Shown here one piece after another: positions 34,108 to 43,352 of a DNA stretch of 64,000 bases. The notes under the pieces are model-generated. The model was given only the letters and a program-made list of their open reading frames with translations, made no database searches and was not told where the DNA came from. Made by a program: the position numbers and the translations under genes. This DNA comes from Sphingopyxis sp. H073 (GTDB lineage Bacteria > Pseudomonadota > Alphaproteobacteria > Sphingomonadales > Sphingomonadaceae): NCBI RefSeq assembly GCF_001468395.1, contig NZ_LNSG01000002.1:186001-250000 (forward strand), in the 5' to 3' direction. How positions within the stretch are numbered: position 1 is the stretch's first letter; every line of letters begins with the position of its first letter.

Positions 34108-36485
34108 AGATCACCCTCGATTGGCTCCGCGAGCATCTCGACGGCGACTACACCGCCGCCGATGTTGTCGCGACCCTCAACCGCATCGGCCTCGAGGTCG
34201 AAGGCGTCGAGAACCCGGCCGAGAAACTCGCCGGTTTCCGCGTCGCGAAGGTGCTGACCGCCGAAAAGCATCCGCAGGCCGACAAGCTGCAGGTGCTGAC
34301 CGTCGACACCGGCGAGGGCGTGTTGCAGGTCGTCTGCGGCGCGCCGAACGCGCGCGCCGGCCTGGTCGGCGTGCTCGGCCTGCCCGGCGCGGTCGTGCCG
34401 GTGAACGGCATGGAACTGAAGGTCGCCGCGGTGCGCGGCGTCGAATCGAACGGCATGATGTGTTCGACGCGCGAGCTCGAACTCGGTGATGACCATGACG
34501 GGATCATCGAGCTTCCCGCCGATGCGCCGATCGGAACGCCCTTTGCCGATTATAGCGGTGCGGGTGATCCGGTGATCGACATTTCGATCACCCCGAACCG
34601 GCAGGATTGCATGGGCGTGCGCGGGATCGCGCGCGACCTCGCCGCCGCCGGGCTGGGCACGCTGAAGCCGCTCGCGATTCCCGCGATCGAAGGCGCGGGT
34701 GCGCCCGCGACCGAGATCCGGACCGACGATCCCGAAGCCTGCCCCGCCTTCTACGGCCGCACCATCGCCGGCGTCGACAACCGCGTCGCGACCCCCGAAT
34801 GGATGCGCCGCCGTCTCGAGGCGATCGGCCAGCGCTCGATCTCGGCGCTCGTCGACATCAGCAATTATGTGATGTTCGACCTCGGCCGCCCGAGCCATAT
34901 CTACGACCGCGCGAAGCTTCACGGCGCGCTGGTCGCCCGGCGCGCCAGGGATGGCGAAACCGTCACCGCGCTGAACGGCAAGGACTACGCCCTCGACGAC
35001 ACGATGACCGTGATCGCCGACGAGCGCGAAGTCCACGACATCGCGGGCATCATGGGCGGCGAGCATTCGGGCTGCAGCGAGGAAACGACCGACGTCCTGA
35101 TCGAGATCGCTTACTTCACGCCCGAGCGCATCGCGCTCACCGGACAAGCGCTCGGCCTGACGAGCGATGCGCGCAGCCGTTTCGAGCGCGGGGTCGATCC
35201 GGCCTTCCTCGACGAAGGCACCGCGATCGTTACGCGCTATGTGCTCGACATCTGCGGCGGCACGCCCTCGGCGGTGACGCGCGCGGGCACGCCGCCGGTC
35301 GAGACGAAGACCGTCGCCTATGACCCGTCGCTGTCGGCGACGCTCGGCGGAATCGCGATCGAACCCGCGACGCAGCGCGCGATCCTCGAATCCCTGGGCT
35401 TTGGCGTGGCCGAGGGCGATCCGTGGACGATCACGGTTCCGAGCTGGCGGCGCGATGTCGATGCCGCGCCCGACATCGTCGAGGAAGTCACGCGCATCAC
35501 CGGCTTCGACGCGATCGCGTCGGCGCCGCTGCCGCGGACGGACGGCGTCGCGAAGCCGACCGCTACCGCCGAGCAGCTCGTCGAGCGCCGCCTGCGCCGC
35601 AGCGCCGCAGCCGCGGGCTTCCACGAGGCGGTGACCTGGTCATTCATCAGCGAGCGCGAGGCCGCGCCCTTCGGCGGCGGCACCTGGAGCCTTGCGAACC
35701 CGATCAGCGAAGACCTCAAGGTCATGCGTCCGTCGCTGCTTCCCGGCCTGCTCGCCGCCGCCGCGCGCAACCAGAATCGCGGCGCCGACAGCATCCGCCT
35801 GTTCGAGATCGGGCGCCGCTATATCGGCACGAGCGAACATCCGACGCTGGGCGTGCTGATGGTCGGCGACAAGACGCCGCGCGGCTGGCAGAACGGCAAG
35901 GCCGCGCCCTTCGACGCGTTCGACGCGAAAGCGGCCGCGCTCGCGCTGCTCGACGCCGCGGGCGCGCCCGCCGACCGGTTGCAGGTGATGGAGGCCGTCG
36001 CCGAATCCGGCATCTGGCATCCCGGCCAGTCGGCGACGCTGCGGCTTGGGCCCAAGGCCGTGCTCGCCGAATTCGGCGCGCTGCATCCGTCGCTGACGAA
36101 GCATTTCGACGTCGACGGTCCGGCGATGGCGGTGCAGATCTTCCTCGACGCGATCCCGGCGAGGCGCGCGAGCGGCCCCGCCCGCGCTGCCTTTACCCCG
36201 CCCGCGCTGCAATCGGTGCGCCGCGACTTCGCCTTCCTCGCGCCCGAAAGCTTGGCGGCGGGCGACCTCGTCCGCGCGATCCGCAGTGCGGACAAGGTGG
36301 CGATCGTCGATGTGCGGCTTTTCGACCGCTTTGCCGGGACCGGCGTCCCCGAAGGCCAGGTGAGCCTGGCGGTCGAGGTCGAGCTGCAGCCGGTGGACAA
36401 CAGCTTCACCGACGCTGAATTGAGAGCGATCGCCGACAAGGTGGTCGCCTCGGCAGCGAAGGTTGGGGCGGTGCTGCGCGGATAG
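34104..36485 (+). CDS. pheT: phenylalanine--tRNA ligase subunit beta
   Basis: A 793-residue partner of PheS. It has an N-terminal EMAP-like tRNA-binding domain ([20 protein letters not shown]), the B3/B4 editing domain, the B5 domain, a degenerate class II core ([17 protein letters not shown]) and a C-terminal ferredoxin-like anticodon-binding domain ([16 protein letters not shown] and on). The length is normal for the long bacterial form, so all editing functions are expected. It is coupled to pheS by a 4-base overlap. Confidence 0.97.
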   Translation: MKITLDWLREHLDGDYTAADVVATLNRIGLEVEGVENPAEKLAGFRVAKVLTAEKHPQADKLQVLTVDTGEGVLQVVCGAPNARAGLVGVLGLPGAVVPVNGMELKVAAVRGVESNGMMCSTRELELGDDHDGIIELPADAPIGTPFADYSGAGDPVIDISITPNRQDCMGVRGIARDLAAAGLGTLKPLAIPAIEGAGAPATEIRTDDPEACPAFYGRTIAGVDNRVATPEWMRRRLEAIGQRSISALVDISNYVMFDLGRPSHIYDRAKLHGALVARRARDGETVTALNGKDYALDDTMTVIADEREVHDIAGIMGGEHSGCSEETTDVLIEIAYFTPERIALTGQALGLTSDARSRFERGVDPAFLDEGTAIVTRYVLDICGGTPSAVTRAGTPPVETKTVAYDPSLSATLGGIAIEPATQRAILESLGFGVAEGDPWTITVPSWRRDVDAAPDIVEEVTRITGFDAIASAPLPRTDGVAKPTATAEQLVERRLRRSAAAAGFHEAVTWSFISEREAAPFGGGTWSLANPISEDLKVMRPSLLPGLLAAAARNQNRGADSIRLFEIGRRYIGTSEHPTLGVLMVGDKTPRGWQNGKAAPFDAFDAKAAALALLDAAGAPADRLQVMEAVAESGIWHPGQSATLRLGPKAVLAEFGALHPSLTKHFDVDGPAMAVQIFLDAIPARRASGPARAAFTPPALQSVRRDFAFLAPESLAAGDLVRAIRSADKVAIVDVRLFDRFAGTGVPEGQVSLAVEVELQPVDNSFTDAELRAIADKVVASAAKVGAVLRG

Positions 36486-36525
36486 CGGCCCTGGGTCGGC
36501 GGAGATCGAAGGGAGAGTTTGAGAT

Positions 36526-37473
36526 ATGGACACCCGCCACCTTGTCGACCGCGAGATCGCGCCGCTGATCGACCTGTTTCCGCGCGTCGATCTTAATTCG
36601 GCACCAATCGCGGACATTCGCGCCAAGGCGGCCGAGACCTATGCGATCCTGCCGCCGCCGGTGATCGTGCCCGAGGAATTATACGCGCCGTCGGTCCATG
36701 GCGGGCCCGATATCCCCGTCTATCTCTTCCGTCCCGAAACGATCCGCGCCGATGCGGGGGCGATCCTGCATATCCATGGCGGCGGGATGGTCATGGGGTC
36801 GGTCAAACAGATGCCGGCGGGCCCGGCGATGCTCGCGGCGACGGCGGGCGTGCCCGTCGTCTCGGTCGAATATCGCCTCGCCCCCGAAAATCCGTTCCCG
36901 GCGCCGCAGCAGGATTGCCACTCGGCGTTGACCTGGCTCGCGGGACAAGCCGAAACCATCGGCTTCGAAGCGGGCAAAATCATCGTTGCGGGCGAAAGCG
37001 CGGGTGGCGGGCTGGCGGCGGCGCTGGCGATCATGGCGCGCGACCTTGGCGGGCCGGCCATCGCGGGGCAACTGCTCACCTATCCGATGCTCGATCACCG
37101 TACCGGCAGCGACGCCTGCCCTTACAAAAATCCGAACACGGGCGAGTTCATCTGGACGCGCGAGAGCAACCGTTTCGGCTGGCGCGCGCTACAGGGCGAT
37201 TACCAGATCGACGACGCCCGGCGCGGCTGGTTTTCGCCGAGCCTCGCCGCCGACCTGTCGAATCTGCCGCCCGCCTATATCGCGACGGGCAGCCTCGATC
37301 TCTTCTTCGACGAGAATCTGGACTATGCGCGCCGCCTGACCGCGGCGGGCGTATCGGCCGAGCTGCACAGCTATGCCGGCGCGATCCACGCCTTCAACGC
37401 GATCCCCGATGCCGCACTCAGCCAGCGATTCAATGCCGGACTGCTGGCCGCAGCGGCGGCAATGACCGCCTAA
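36526..37473 (+). CDS. alpha/beta hydrolase, hormone-sensitive lipase family
   Basis: A 315-residue esterase/lipase of the HSL group. The oxyanion motif is HIHGGGMVMG, the nucleophile Ser lies in GESAGGGLAAALA, and the acid and base are expected near ATGSLDLFFDENLDYA and YAGAIHAFNAI. No signal peptide is seen, so it is probably cytosolic. Natural substrates are unknown, usually short acyl esters. Its stop overlaps that of the convergent glnD gene, leaving no room for a conventional terminator. Confidence 0.9.
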   Translation: MDTRHLVDREIAPLIDLFPRVDLNSAPIADIRAKAAETYAILPPPVIVPEELYAPSVHGGPDIPVYLFRPETIRADAGAILHIHGGGMVMGSVKQMPAGPAMLAATAGVPVVSVEYRLAPENPFPAPQQDCHSALTWLAGQAETIGFEAGKIIVAGESAGGGLAAALAIMARDLGGPAIAGQLLTYPMLDHRTGSDACPYKNPNTGEFIWTRESNRFGWRALQGDYQIDDARRGWFSPSLAADLSNLPPAYIATGSLDLFFDENLDYARRLTAAGVSAELHSYAGAIHAFNAIPDAALSQRFNAGLLAAAAAMTA

Positions 37474-40229
37474 GCCGCCACCGCTTCCTCGCTCCGGCTC
37501 GCGGCGGCTTCGAGCATCCGCTTCTCAAGGCTTTTGACGCGCGCGGCGCTGTCGATCTTGTCGCCGATCAGGTCGGTCACGTAAAAAGTGTCGACCGCGC
37601 GCTCGCCATAGGTCGCCACATGCGCCGAGTGCACCGTCACCTTCGACTGGAAGAGCGCGTAGGCGAGCTGGTTCAGCAGCGCCGGGCGGTCCTGCGCATT
37701 GACCTCGATCACCGTGAAGCGGTTCGACGCCTTGTTGTCGACGAAGACGCTGGGGGCGACGCGGAAGGCCTCGGCGCGGGTGCGCGGCAGCGCGCGCGCT
37801 TCGAGTTTCGGAAGCAATTTCTGGCGGTTGGCGAGCGCATCCTCGATCGCCCGCGTCAGCCGGCCGATCTGTCCCTCCTCGGCGAACGGGCGGCCGAGCG
37901 GATCCTGGACGAGGAAATTGTCGAGCGCCAGACCGTCGCGCGTCGTGTGGATGCGCGCGTCGATGATGTTGCCGCCGGCGAGGTGGATGCCCCCCGCCAT
38001 GCGATAGAAGAGCCCCGGATGGTCGGCGGCGAGCACCATGACCAGGGTCGCGCCGCGATCCTCGTCGGGCACCGCCGCGATGTGGAGCGGCGCGTCGCCG
38101 GCGGCCTGGATATGGCGAAGATTGGCGGCGATCACCTCGACCGGTTCGGCGATCCAATAGCTTTCGGGCAGGCGCTTGACGAGTTTGGCGAACGCCTTCT
38201 CGTCGTCGCCCAGCAGATCGGCGACCGCCTCCTTCTTCGCCTCGATCCGCGACTCGCGCCCGCGCTGCTTGTGCCCGAGGCGCAGCACTTCCTCGGCCGC
38301 GTCGTACAGTTCGGTAAGAAGTTGGCGCTTCCAGCTGTTCCAGACGCCGGGGCCGACCGCGCGAATATCGACGACGGTGAGGACGAGCAGCAGGCGCAGA
38401 CGCTCGGGGCTTTGCACGACCTGTGCGAAATCGAGGATCGTCTTGAAGTCGGCAAGGTCGCGCTTGAACGCCGTCGCCGACATCAGCAGGTGATAGCGCA
38501 CCAGCCACGACACCGTCTCGGTCTCGGCGGCGCTCAGCCCCAGTCGCGGGCAGACGCGCAGCGCAAGCTCGGCGCCGAGCACGCTATGGTCGCCGCCGCG
38601 CCCCTTGGCGATATCGTGGAGCAGCACCGCGACATAGAGCACGCGCCGCGAATGGATCTGGTCGAGGATCGCGGTCGAAAGCGGATGATCGTCGGCGAGC
38701 CGCCCCTGCTCGATATCGGCGAGCAGCCCGATCGCGCGGATCGTATGCTCGTCGACGGTATAGTGATGATACATGTCGAACTGCATCTGCGCGACGACAC
38801 GGCCGAAATCGGGCACGAAACGGCCGAACACCCCGGCCTCGTTCATCCAGCGCAGCACCGTTTCGGGATCGCGGGGCGAGGTCAGCACGTCGAGGAACAA
38901 CTCGTTCGCGCGGGGGTTGCGGCGGATCGCCTTGGTTTCGATCAGCTTCGCGTCGTGGCGCGCCTGCCGCATCGCCTGCGGATGGATTTCGAGGCCATGC
39001 TTGTCGGCGAGCGCGAAAATCTCGACCAGCCGCACCGGATCCGCTTGAAAGAAATCGTCCGACGGCAGCGCGAGCCGACCGCGGTCGAGGACGAAGCCGT
39101 GGAGCTTGCCCGGCCGCCGCCGCAGGGTCGGCAGGAAGCGCCGCCCGCGCGCCGCCATCTGCTCGTCGAGATGCGCAAGGAAGGTGCCGGTGACGTCGCC
39201 GACCGCCTTCGCATGGATGAAATAGAGCTGCATGAAGCGCTCGACCGCGCTTTTGCCGGGACGCTCGGCGAAGTTCATCCTCTGCGCAATCTCGCGCTGG
39301 AAGTCGAAGGTCAGCCGATCCTCCGCCCGCCCGGCGAGGATGTGGAGGTGGCAGCGCACCGCGAGCAGGAAATTCTCGGCGCGTTCGAACTGCCTGAGCT
39401 CGCGGCTCGTCAGCAGCCCCGCGTCGACTAGCTCGGGCACCGTGCGCACGCGGTGGATGAACTTGCCGATCCAGAACAGCGTGTGGAGATCGCGCAGCCC
39501 CCCCTTCCCTTCCTTCACATTGGGTTCGACGACATAGCGCGAATCGCCCATGCGCTTGTGGCGTTCGTCGCGTTCGGCAAGCTTTTCGGCGACGAACGCG
39601 CGCGCGTTGCCCGCGACGACCTCGGCGTCGAAGCGCGCGCTCGCCTGATCGTAAAGCTCGCGGTCGCCCCAGATGAAACGCGCTTCGAGCAGCGCGGTAC
39701 GGATCGTCAGATCGTCCTTCGCGGCGCGGATCATCTCGTCGAGCGAGCGCGAGCTGTGACCGACCTTCAGCCCCAGATCCCAGAGCGTGTACAGTTGCGC
39801 CTCGATCACCTGCTCGGTCCAGCTCGTCTGCTTGAACGGCGTCAGGAAGCCGATGTCGATGTCGCTGAACGGCGCCATTTCGCCGCGGCCATAGCCGCCG
39901 ACCGCGATCAGCGTGATGCGCTCGCCCGCCGAGCGATTGCCCGAGGGATAGAGATGGCCGACGGTGAAGTCGTGGCTGAGGCGGACGATCTGGTCGATCA
40001 GGAAGGCGGTAGCATTCGCCGCGACGCGCCCCGACGAGGGGCGGGCGAGCAGCCGCCGGTTGATCTCCGCGCGTCCCTCTTCGAGCGCGGTCTTGAGCAG
40101 CGCTACCATCGCCGCGCGGCGCTTGCCGGTATCGCTCGTTTCGCCCGCGATCTCGCCGAGCCGGTCGGACAACGCGCGCCGATCGATGATCGCGCGGCGG
40201 CCCTCAAGATTGTCGAAGATGTCGCTCAT
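37470..40229 (-). CDS. glnD: bifunctional [protein-PII] uridylyltransferase/uridylyl-removing enzyme
   Basis: A 919-residue glutamine sensor that uridylylates or deuridylylates PII (GlnB/GlnK). The nucleotidyltransferase motif GGYGRGEMAPFSDIDIGFL is at residues 111-129. An HD domain follows with LHDIAKGRGGDHSVLGAELA (about residue 540), and two ACT domains occupy about residues 730-919 (VMVLAADHPGLFYRMAGGIH and NAQDRPALLNQLAYALFQ). All parts look intact. mutS lies directly upstream, overlapping by four bases, so glnD and mutS are in one transcript. Confidence 0.97.
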   Translation of the reverse strand: MSDIFDNLEGRRAIIDRRALSDRLGEIAGETSDTGKRRAAMVALLKTALEEGRAEINRRLLARPSSGRVAANATAFLIDQIVRLSHDFTVGHLYPSGNRSAGERITLIAVGGYGRGEMAPFSDIDIGFLTPFKQTSWTEQVIEAQLYTLWDLGLKVGHSSRSLDEMIRAAKDDLTIRTALLEARFIWGDRELYDQASARFDAEVVAGNARAFVAEKLAERDERHKRMGDSRYVVEPNVKEGKGGLRDLHTLFWIGKFIHRVRTVPELVDAGLLTSRELRQFERAENFLLAVRCHLHILAGRAEDRLTFDFQREIAQRMNFAERPGKSAVERFMQLYFIHAKAVGDVTGTFLAHLDEQMAARGRRFLPTLRRRPGKLHGFVLDRGRLALPSDDFFQADPVRLVEIFALADKHGLEIHPQAMRQARHDAKLIETKAIRRNPRANELFLDVLTSPRDPETVLRWMNEAGVFGRFVPDFGRVVAQMQFDMYHHYTVDEHTIRAIGLLADIEQGRLADDHPLSTAILDQIHSRRVLYVAVLLHDIAKGRGGDHSVLGAELALRVCPRLGLSAAETETVSWLVRYHLLMSATAFKRDLADFKTILDFAQVVQSPERLRLLLVLTVVDIRAVGPGVWNSWKRQLLTELYDAAEEVLRLGHKQRGRESRIEAKKEAVADLLGDDEKAFAKLVKRLPESYWIAEPVEVIAANLRHIQAAGDAPLHIAAVPDEDRGATLVMVLAADHPGLFYRMAGGIHLAGGNIIDARIHTTRDGLALDNFLVQDPLGRPFAEEGQIGRLTRAIEDALANRQKLLPKLEARALPRTRAEAFRVAPSVFVDNKASNRFTVIEVNAQDRPALLNQLAYALFQSKVTVHSAHVATYGERAVDTFYVTDLIGDKIDSAARVKSLEKRMLEAAASRSEEAVAA

Positions 40230-42898
40230 CGCTCGTCCGCCACGATCTGCTTCAGCCGGTAGAGCGCATCGAGCGCCTCGCGCGGCGCGAGTGTGTCGGG
40301 TTCGATGCCCGCGAGGGCGTCGCGGAGCGCGTCCTTCGCGGCGGCGGGCGCTTCCGCCAGCGTCGCGGCGAACAGCGGCAAGTCGTCGAGCCCCGCGGCG
40401 AGCCCGCCGGTCTTCTCGCGCCCCGCTTCGAGTTTCGCGAGCACCGCCTCGGCGCGCTTGACGACACCCGCAGGAACGCCGGCAAGCCGCGCGACGGCAA
40501 GGCCGTAGCTGCGGTCGGCGGGCCCTTCAGCAACTTCGTGGAGCAGCACCAGATCGCCCTGCCACTCGCGCGCGCGGACATGGTGGAGCGAGAGCGCGTT
40601 CAGCGTCTCGGCGAGGCGCGTGAGCTCGTGATAGTGCGTCGCGAAGAGGCAGCGGCACTTGTTGACCTCATGCACCGCCTCGACCACCGACCAGGCGAGC
40701 GCGAGCCCGTCATAGGTCGAGGTGCCGCGCCCGACCTCGTCGAGGATGACGAAGCTCTGCGGCGTCGCCTGCGCGAGAATCGCTGCGGTTTCGACCATCT
40801 CGACCATGAAGGTCGAACGCCCGCGCGCGAGATTGTCGCTCGCGCCGACACGGCTGAACAGCCGGTCGACGAGCCCGAGCCTCGCCGACGCGGCGGGGAC
40901 GAAACCACCCGCCTGGGCGAGCACGACGATCAGGGCATTCTGGCGGAGAAAGGTCGATTTGCCGCCCATGTTCGGGCCGGTCACGAGCCACAGCCGGTCG
41001 GCTTCGCAAAGCGAGACATCGTTGGGGACGAAACGCTCGCCCGCCTTCGCCAGCGCAGCCTCGACCACCGGGTGGCGCCCGCCTGAGACATCGAGGCACG
41101 GCGTGTCGGCAAGGTCGGGGCGGCACCAGTTGTGGCTCATCGCATGATCGGCGAGCGCGGCGGCGACGTCGATACGCGCGAGGACGTCGCAGCTCGCTGC
41201 AATCGCTTCGCGGCGGGAAACAGCGGCTTCGGTGAGGGCTTCGAGATGCGCGGCCTCGGCGGCAATGGCGTGGACACCCGCCTGGGTGACGCGGCTCGCG
41301 GCTTCGTGAAGGTCAGACGAGTTGAAGCGCACGACACCTGCGAGCGTCTGGCGGTGGGTGAAGCCCGATTCGGGCGCCATCAGCGCGTCGGCGTGCTTCG
41401 CGGGCACCTCGACATGATAGCCGAGCACGCCATTGTGGCGGATCTTCAAGGAGGCGATGCCGGTACGGTCGCGATACTGCGCTTCGAGTGCGGCAATCGC
41501 CTTGCGGCCGTCGCGCGCGGTTTCGCGCAGCGCGTCGAGCGCGGCGTCATAGCCCTCGGCGACATAACCGCCCTGCGCGGCATCGACCGGCGGGGTTTCG
41601 ATCAGCGCGCGCGTCAGTTCGTCGACGAGTGCGCCATGACCGTCGAGGCCCGGAAGCAGCCGCGCAAGCAAGGGCGGCAGGTCGGGGCGGCGGGCAAGCC
41701 GCTCGCGCAAGAGTCGCGCGCCGCCCAGCGCATCGCGAAGCTGTGCGAGGTCGCGCGGCCCGCCGCGCCCCGCGACGAGGCGGCCGAGCGCACGCCCGGC
41801 GTCGGGCAGCGCGCGCAGGGCGGCGCGAAGCTCGCCGCGCCAGAGTGCATCGCGGGCAAAGCCATCGACGAGGTCGAGCCGGTCGAGGATCGCCGCTTTG
41901 TCGGTCAGCGGACTCGCCAGATCGTCGGCGAGGAGCCGCGCCCCCGCGGCGGTAACGGTGCGGTCGATCGTGCCGAGCAAGCTGCCGTCGCGCCCGCCCG
42001 CCATCGTGCGGACGAGTTCGAGGCTTTCGCGTGTCGCGGCGTCGATCGCCATGCGGCCCGACGCCTGATGCTTCAGCGGCGGCTGGAGGAAGATCGGCTG
42101 GCCGGTCGCGACATGATCGAGATAGGCGACGAGCGCGCCCATCGCGGCAAGCTCGCCGCGGCCAAACTGGCCGAAGCCGTCGAGCGTCTGGACGCCGAAG
42201 AAGTTTTCGAGGCGCTTTTGCGCGGTGGTGCTCGAAAAATCGGATTGCGGACGCCGCACGACCTGCCGCGCGACCCATTCGGGCATATCGTCGGCGCTTT
42301 CGCTAACGAGCAGCTCCGACGGCGCGAGCCGCGCGAGTTCGGCGTCGACCTGTTCGGGGCGCACCGCAACGACCTCGAACCGTCCGGTCGAGATATCGGC
42401 GGCGGCGATCGCGACCTCGCCCTCGCTCCCGACCTGCGCGAGGGCGGCGAGGCGGTTCGCGCTGCGGCCTTCGAGCAGCGCCTCCTCGGTCAGCGTCCCC
42501 GCGGTCACGAAACGCACGATGTCGCGCGCAACGAGCGCCTTCGATCCGCCGCGCGCCTTGGCCTCGGCGGGCGTTTCGACCTGCTCGGCTATGGCGACGC
42601 GGTGGCCCGCCTTGATCAGCCGCGCGAGATAGGATTCGGCCGAATGGACGGGCACGCCGCACATCGGCACCGGCTCGCCGCCATGTTCGCCGCGCGAGGT
42701 CAGCGCGATGTCGAGCGTCGAAGAAGCCGCCTTCGCATCGTCGAAAAACAGCTCGAAGAAATCGCCCATGCGGTAGAAGAGCAGGCAGTCGCCCGCCTTC
42801 GCCTTCAGCGACCAATATTGCGCCATCATCGGCGTCGCCGCGGGATGGGCGGCGGGTGCGGCGTTGCTGTTGGCGGCGGTGCGGGCGGTGGCGGACAT
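40226..42898 (-). CDS. mutS: DNA mismatch repair protein MutS
   Basis: An 890-residue mismatch-recognition ATPase. The clamp-contact motif GDFFELF (Phe-x-Glu) lies in the N-terminal domain. The ATPase domain has TGPNMGGKSTFLRQNA (about residue 640), ILDEVGRGTSTYDGLALAWS and ATHYHELTRLAETL. The start at 42898 yields a Ser/Ala/Asn-rich extension of about 20 residues before PMMAQYWSLKAKAGDCLLFY; an in-frame upstream ATG at 42976 overlaps a palindromic repeat and is rejected. glnD follows with a 4-base overlap. Confidence 0.97.
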   Translation of the reverse strand: MSATARTAANSNAAPAAHPAATPMMAQYWSLKAKAGDCLLFYRMGDFFELFFDDAKAASSTLDIALTSRGEHGGEPVPMCGVPVHSAESYLARLIKAGHRVAIAEQVETPAEAKARGGSKALVARDIVRFVTAGTLTEEALLEGRSANRLAALAQVGSEGEVAIAAADISTGRFEVVAVRPEQVDAELARLAPSELLVSESADDMPEWVARQVVRRPQSDFSSTTAQKRLENFFGVQTLDGFGQFGRGELAAMGALVAYLDHVATGQPIFLQPPLKHQASGRMAIDAATRESLELVRTMAGGRDGSLLGTIDRTVTAAGARLLADDLASPLTDKAAILDRLDLVDGFARDALWRGELRAALRALPDAGRALGRLVAGRGGPRDLAQLRDALGGARLLRERLARRPDLPPLLARLLPGLDGHGALVDELTRALIETPPVDAAQGGYVAEGYDAALDALRETARDGRKAIAALEAQYRDRTGIASLKIRHNGVLGYHVEVPAKHADALMAPESGFTHRQTLAGVVRFNSSDLHEAASRVTQAGVHAIAAEAAHLEALTEAAVSRREAIAASCDVLARIDVAAALADHAMSHNWCRPDLADTPCLDVSGGRHPVVEAALAKAGERFVPNDVSLCEADRLWLVTGPNMGGKSTFLRQNALIVVLAQAGGFVPAASARLGLVDRLFSRVGASDNLARGRSTFMVEMVETAAILAQATPQSFVILDEVGRGTSTYDGLALAWSVVEAVHEVNKCRCLFATHYHELTRLAETLNALSLHHVRAREWQGDLVLLHEVAEGPADRSYGLAVARLAGVPAGVVKRAEAVLAKLEAGREKTGGLAAGLDDLPLFAATLAEAPAAAKDALRDALAGIEPDTLAPREALDALYRLKQIVADER

Positions 42899-42977
42899 CG
42901 CACCCTGCTTAGTGATTGGGGGCAGCAAGGCAAGGCGCGGGTCGCGAATGGCGGCTTTGGGGTGGATTCCAGACATT

Positions 42978-43050
42978 CGTCACCCCGGACTTGATCCGGG
43001 GTCCACGACTTCAACGCCGCGATGGATCCCGGATCAAGTCCGGGATGACG
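42978..43050. repeat. intergenic palindromic repeat, family B copy 2
   Basis: A 73-bp palindrome starting CGTCACCCCGGACTTGATCC and ending CGGATCAAGTCCGGGATGAC, closely matching the copy at 15469-15540. It lies in the divergent gap between mutS and maeB. Confidence 0.8.
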
Positions 43051-43063
43051 AAGAAAGGAATAT

Positions 43064-43196
43064 CCTCCCTGCGGCGCAGCCGTGGGGAGGGGGACCGTCG
43101 CCGCAGGCGATGGTGGAGGGGCCGCAACCTCGCGTCATTTGCCCCTCCGTCAGCGCTTCGCACTGCCACCTCCCCATGGCTTCGCCACGGGGAGGA
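43064..43196. repeat. composite GC-rich palindromic repeat
   Basis: About 130 bp with nested inverted repeats. Outer arms are CCTCCC...GGGGAGG on the left and CCTCCCCATGGC/GCCACGGGGAGG on the right, and the inner arms are GGAGGGGC with GCCCCTCC. The right end is itself a hairpin with a TTCG-type loop. With the family B element beside it, this accounts for most of the 454-base gap before maeB. The remaining bases to 43352 hold the maeB promoter region and no gene. Confidence 0.75.
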
Positions 43197-43352
43197 ACCA
43201 AACGGCAACCTTCGGTCGCTCCCAGTCGTTCGCAACCCTTGCGCCTGGACGCCACCCGAGTTTGCAACATTGCCGGTTACAATTCGCCCCGGTGGCGCTA
43301 GGGGAATCGGAAACGGGCGCGCGGTCTGGAAACACGAAACAGGGGACAAGGA

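Noticed and set aside
36915..39431. An 838-codon open frame opposite glnD
   Set aside because: Shadow of glnD and of the 3' end of the esterase gene; composition is unnatural and the real genes carry complete domains.
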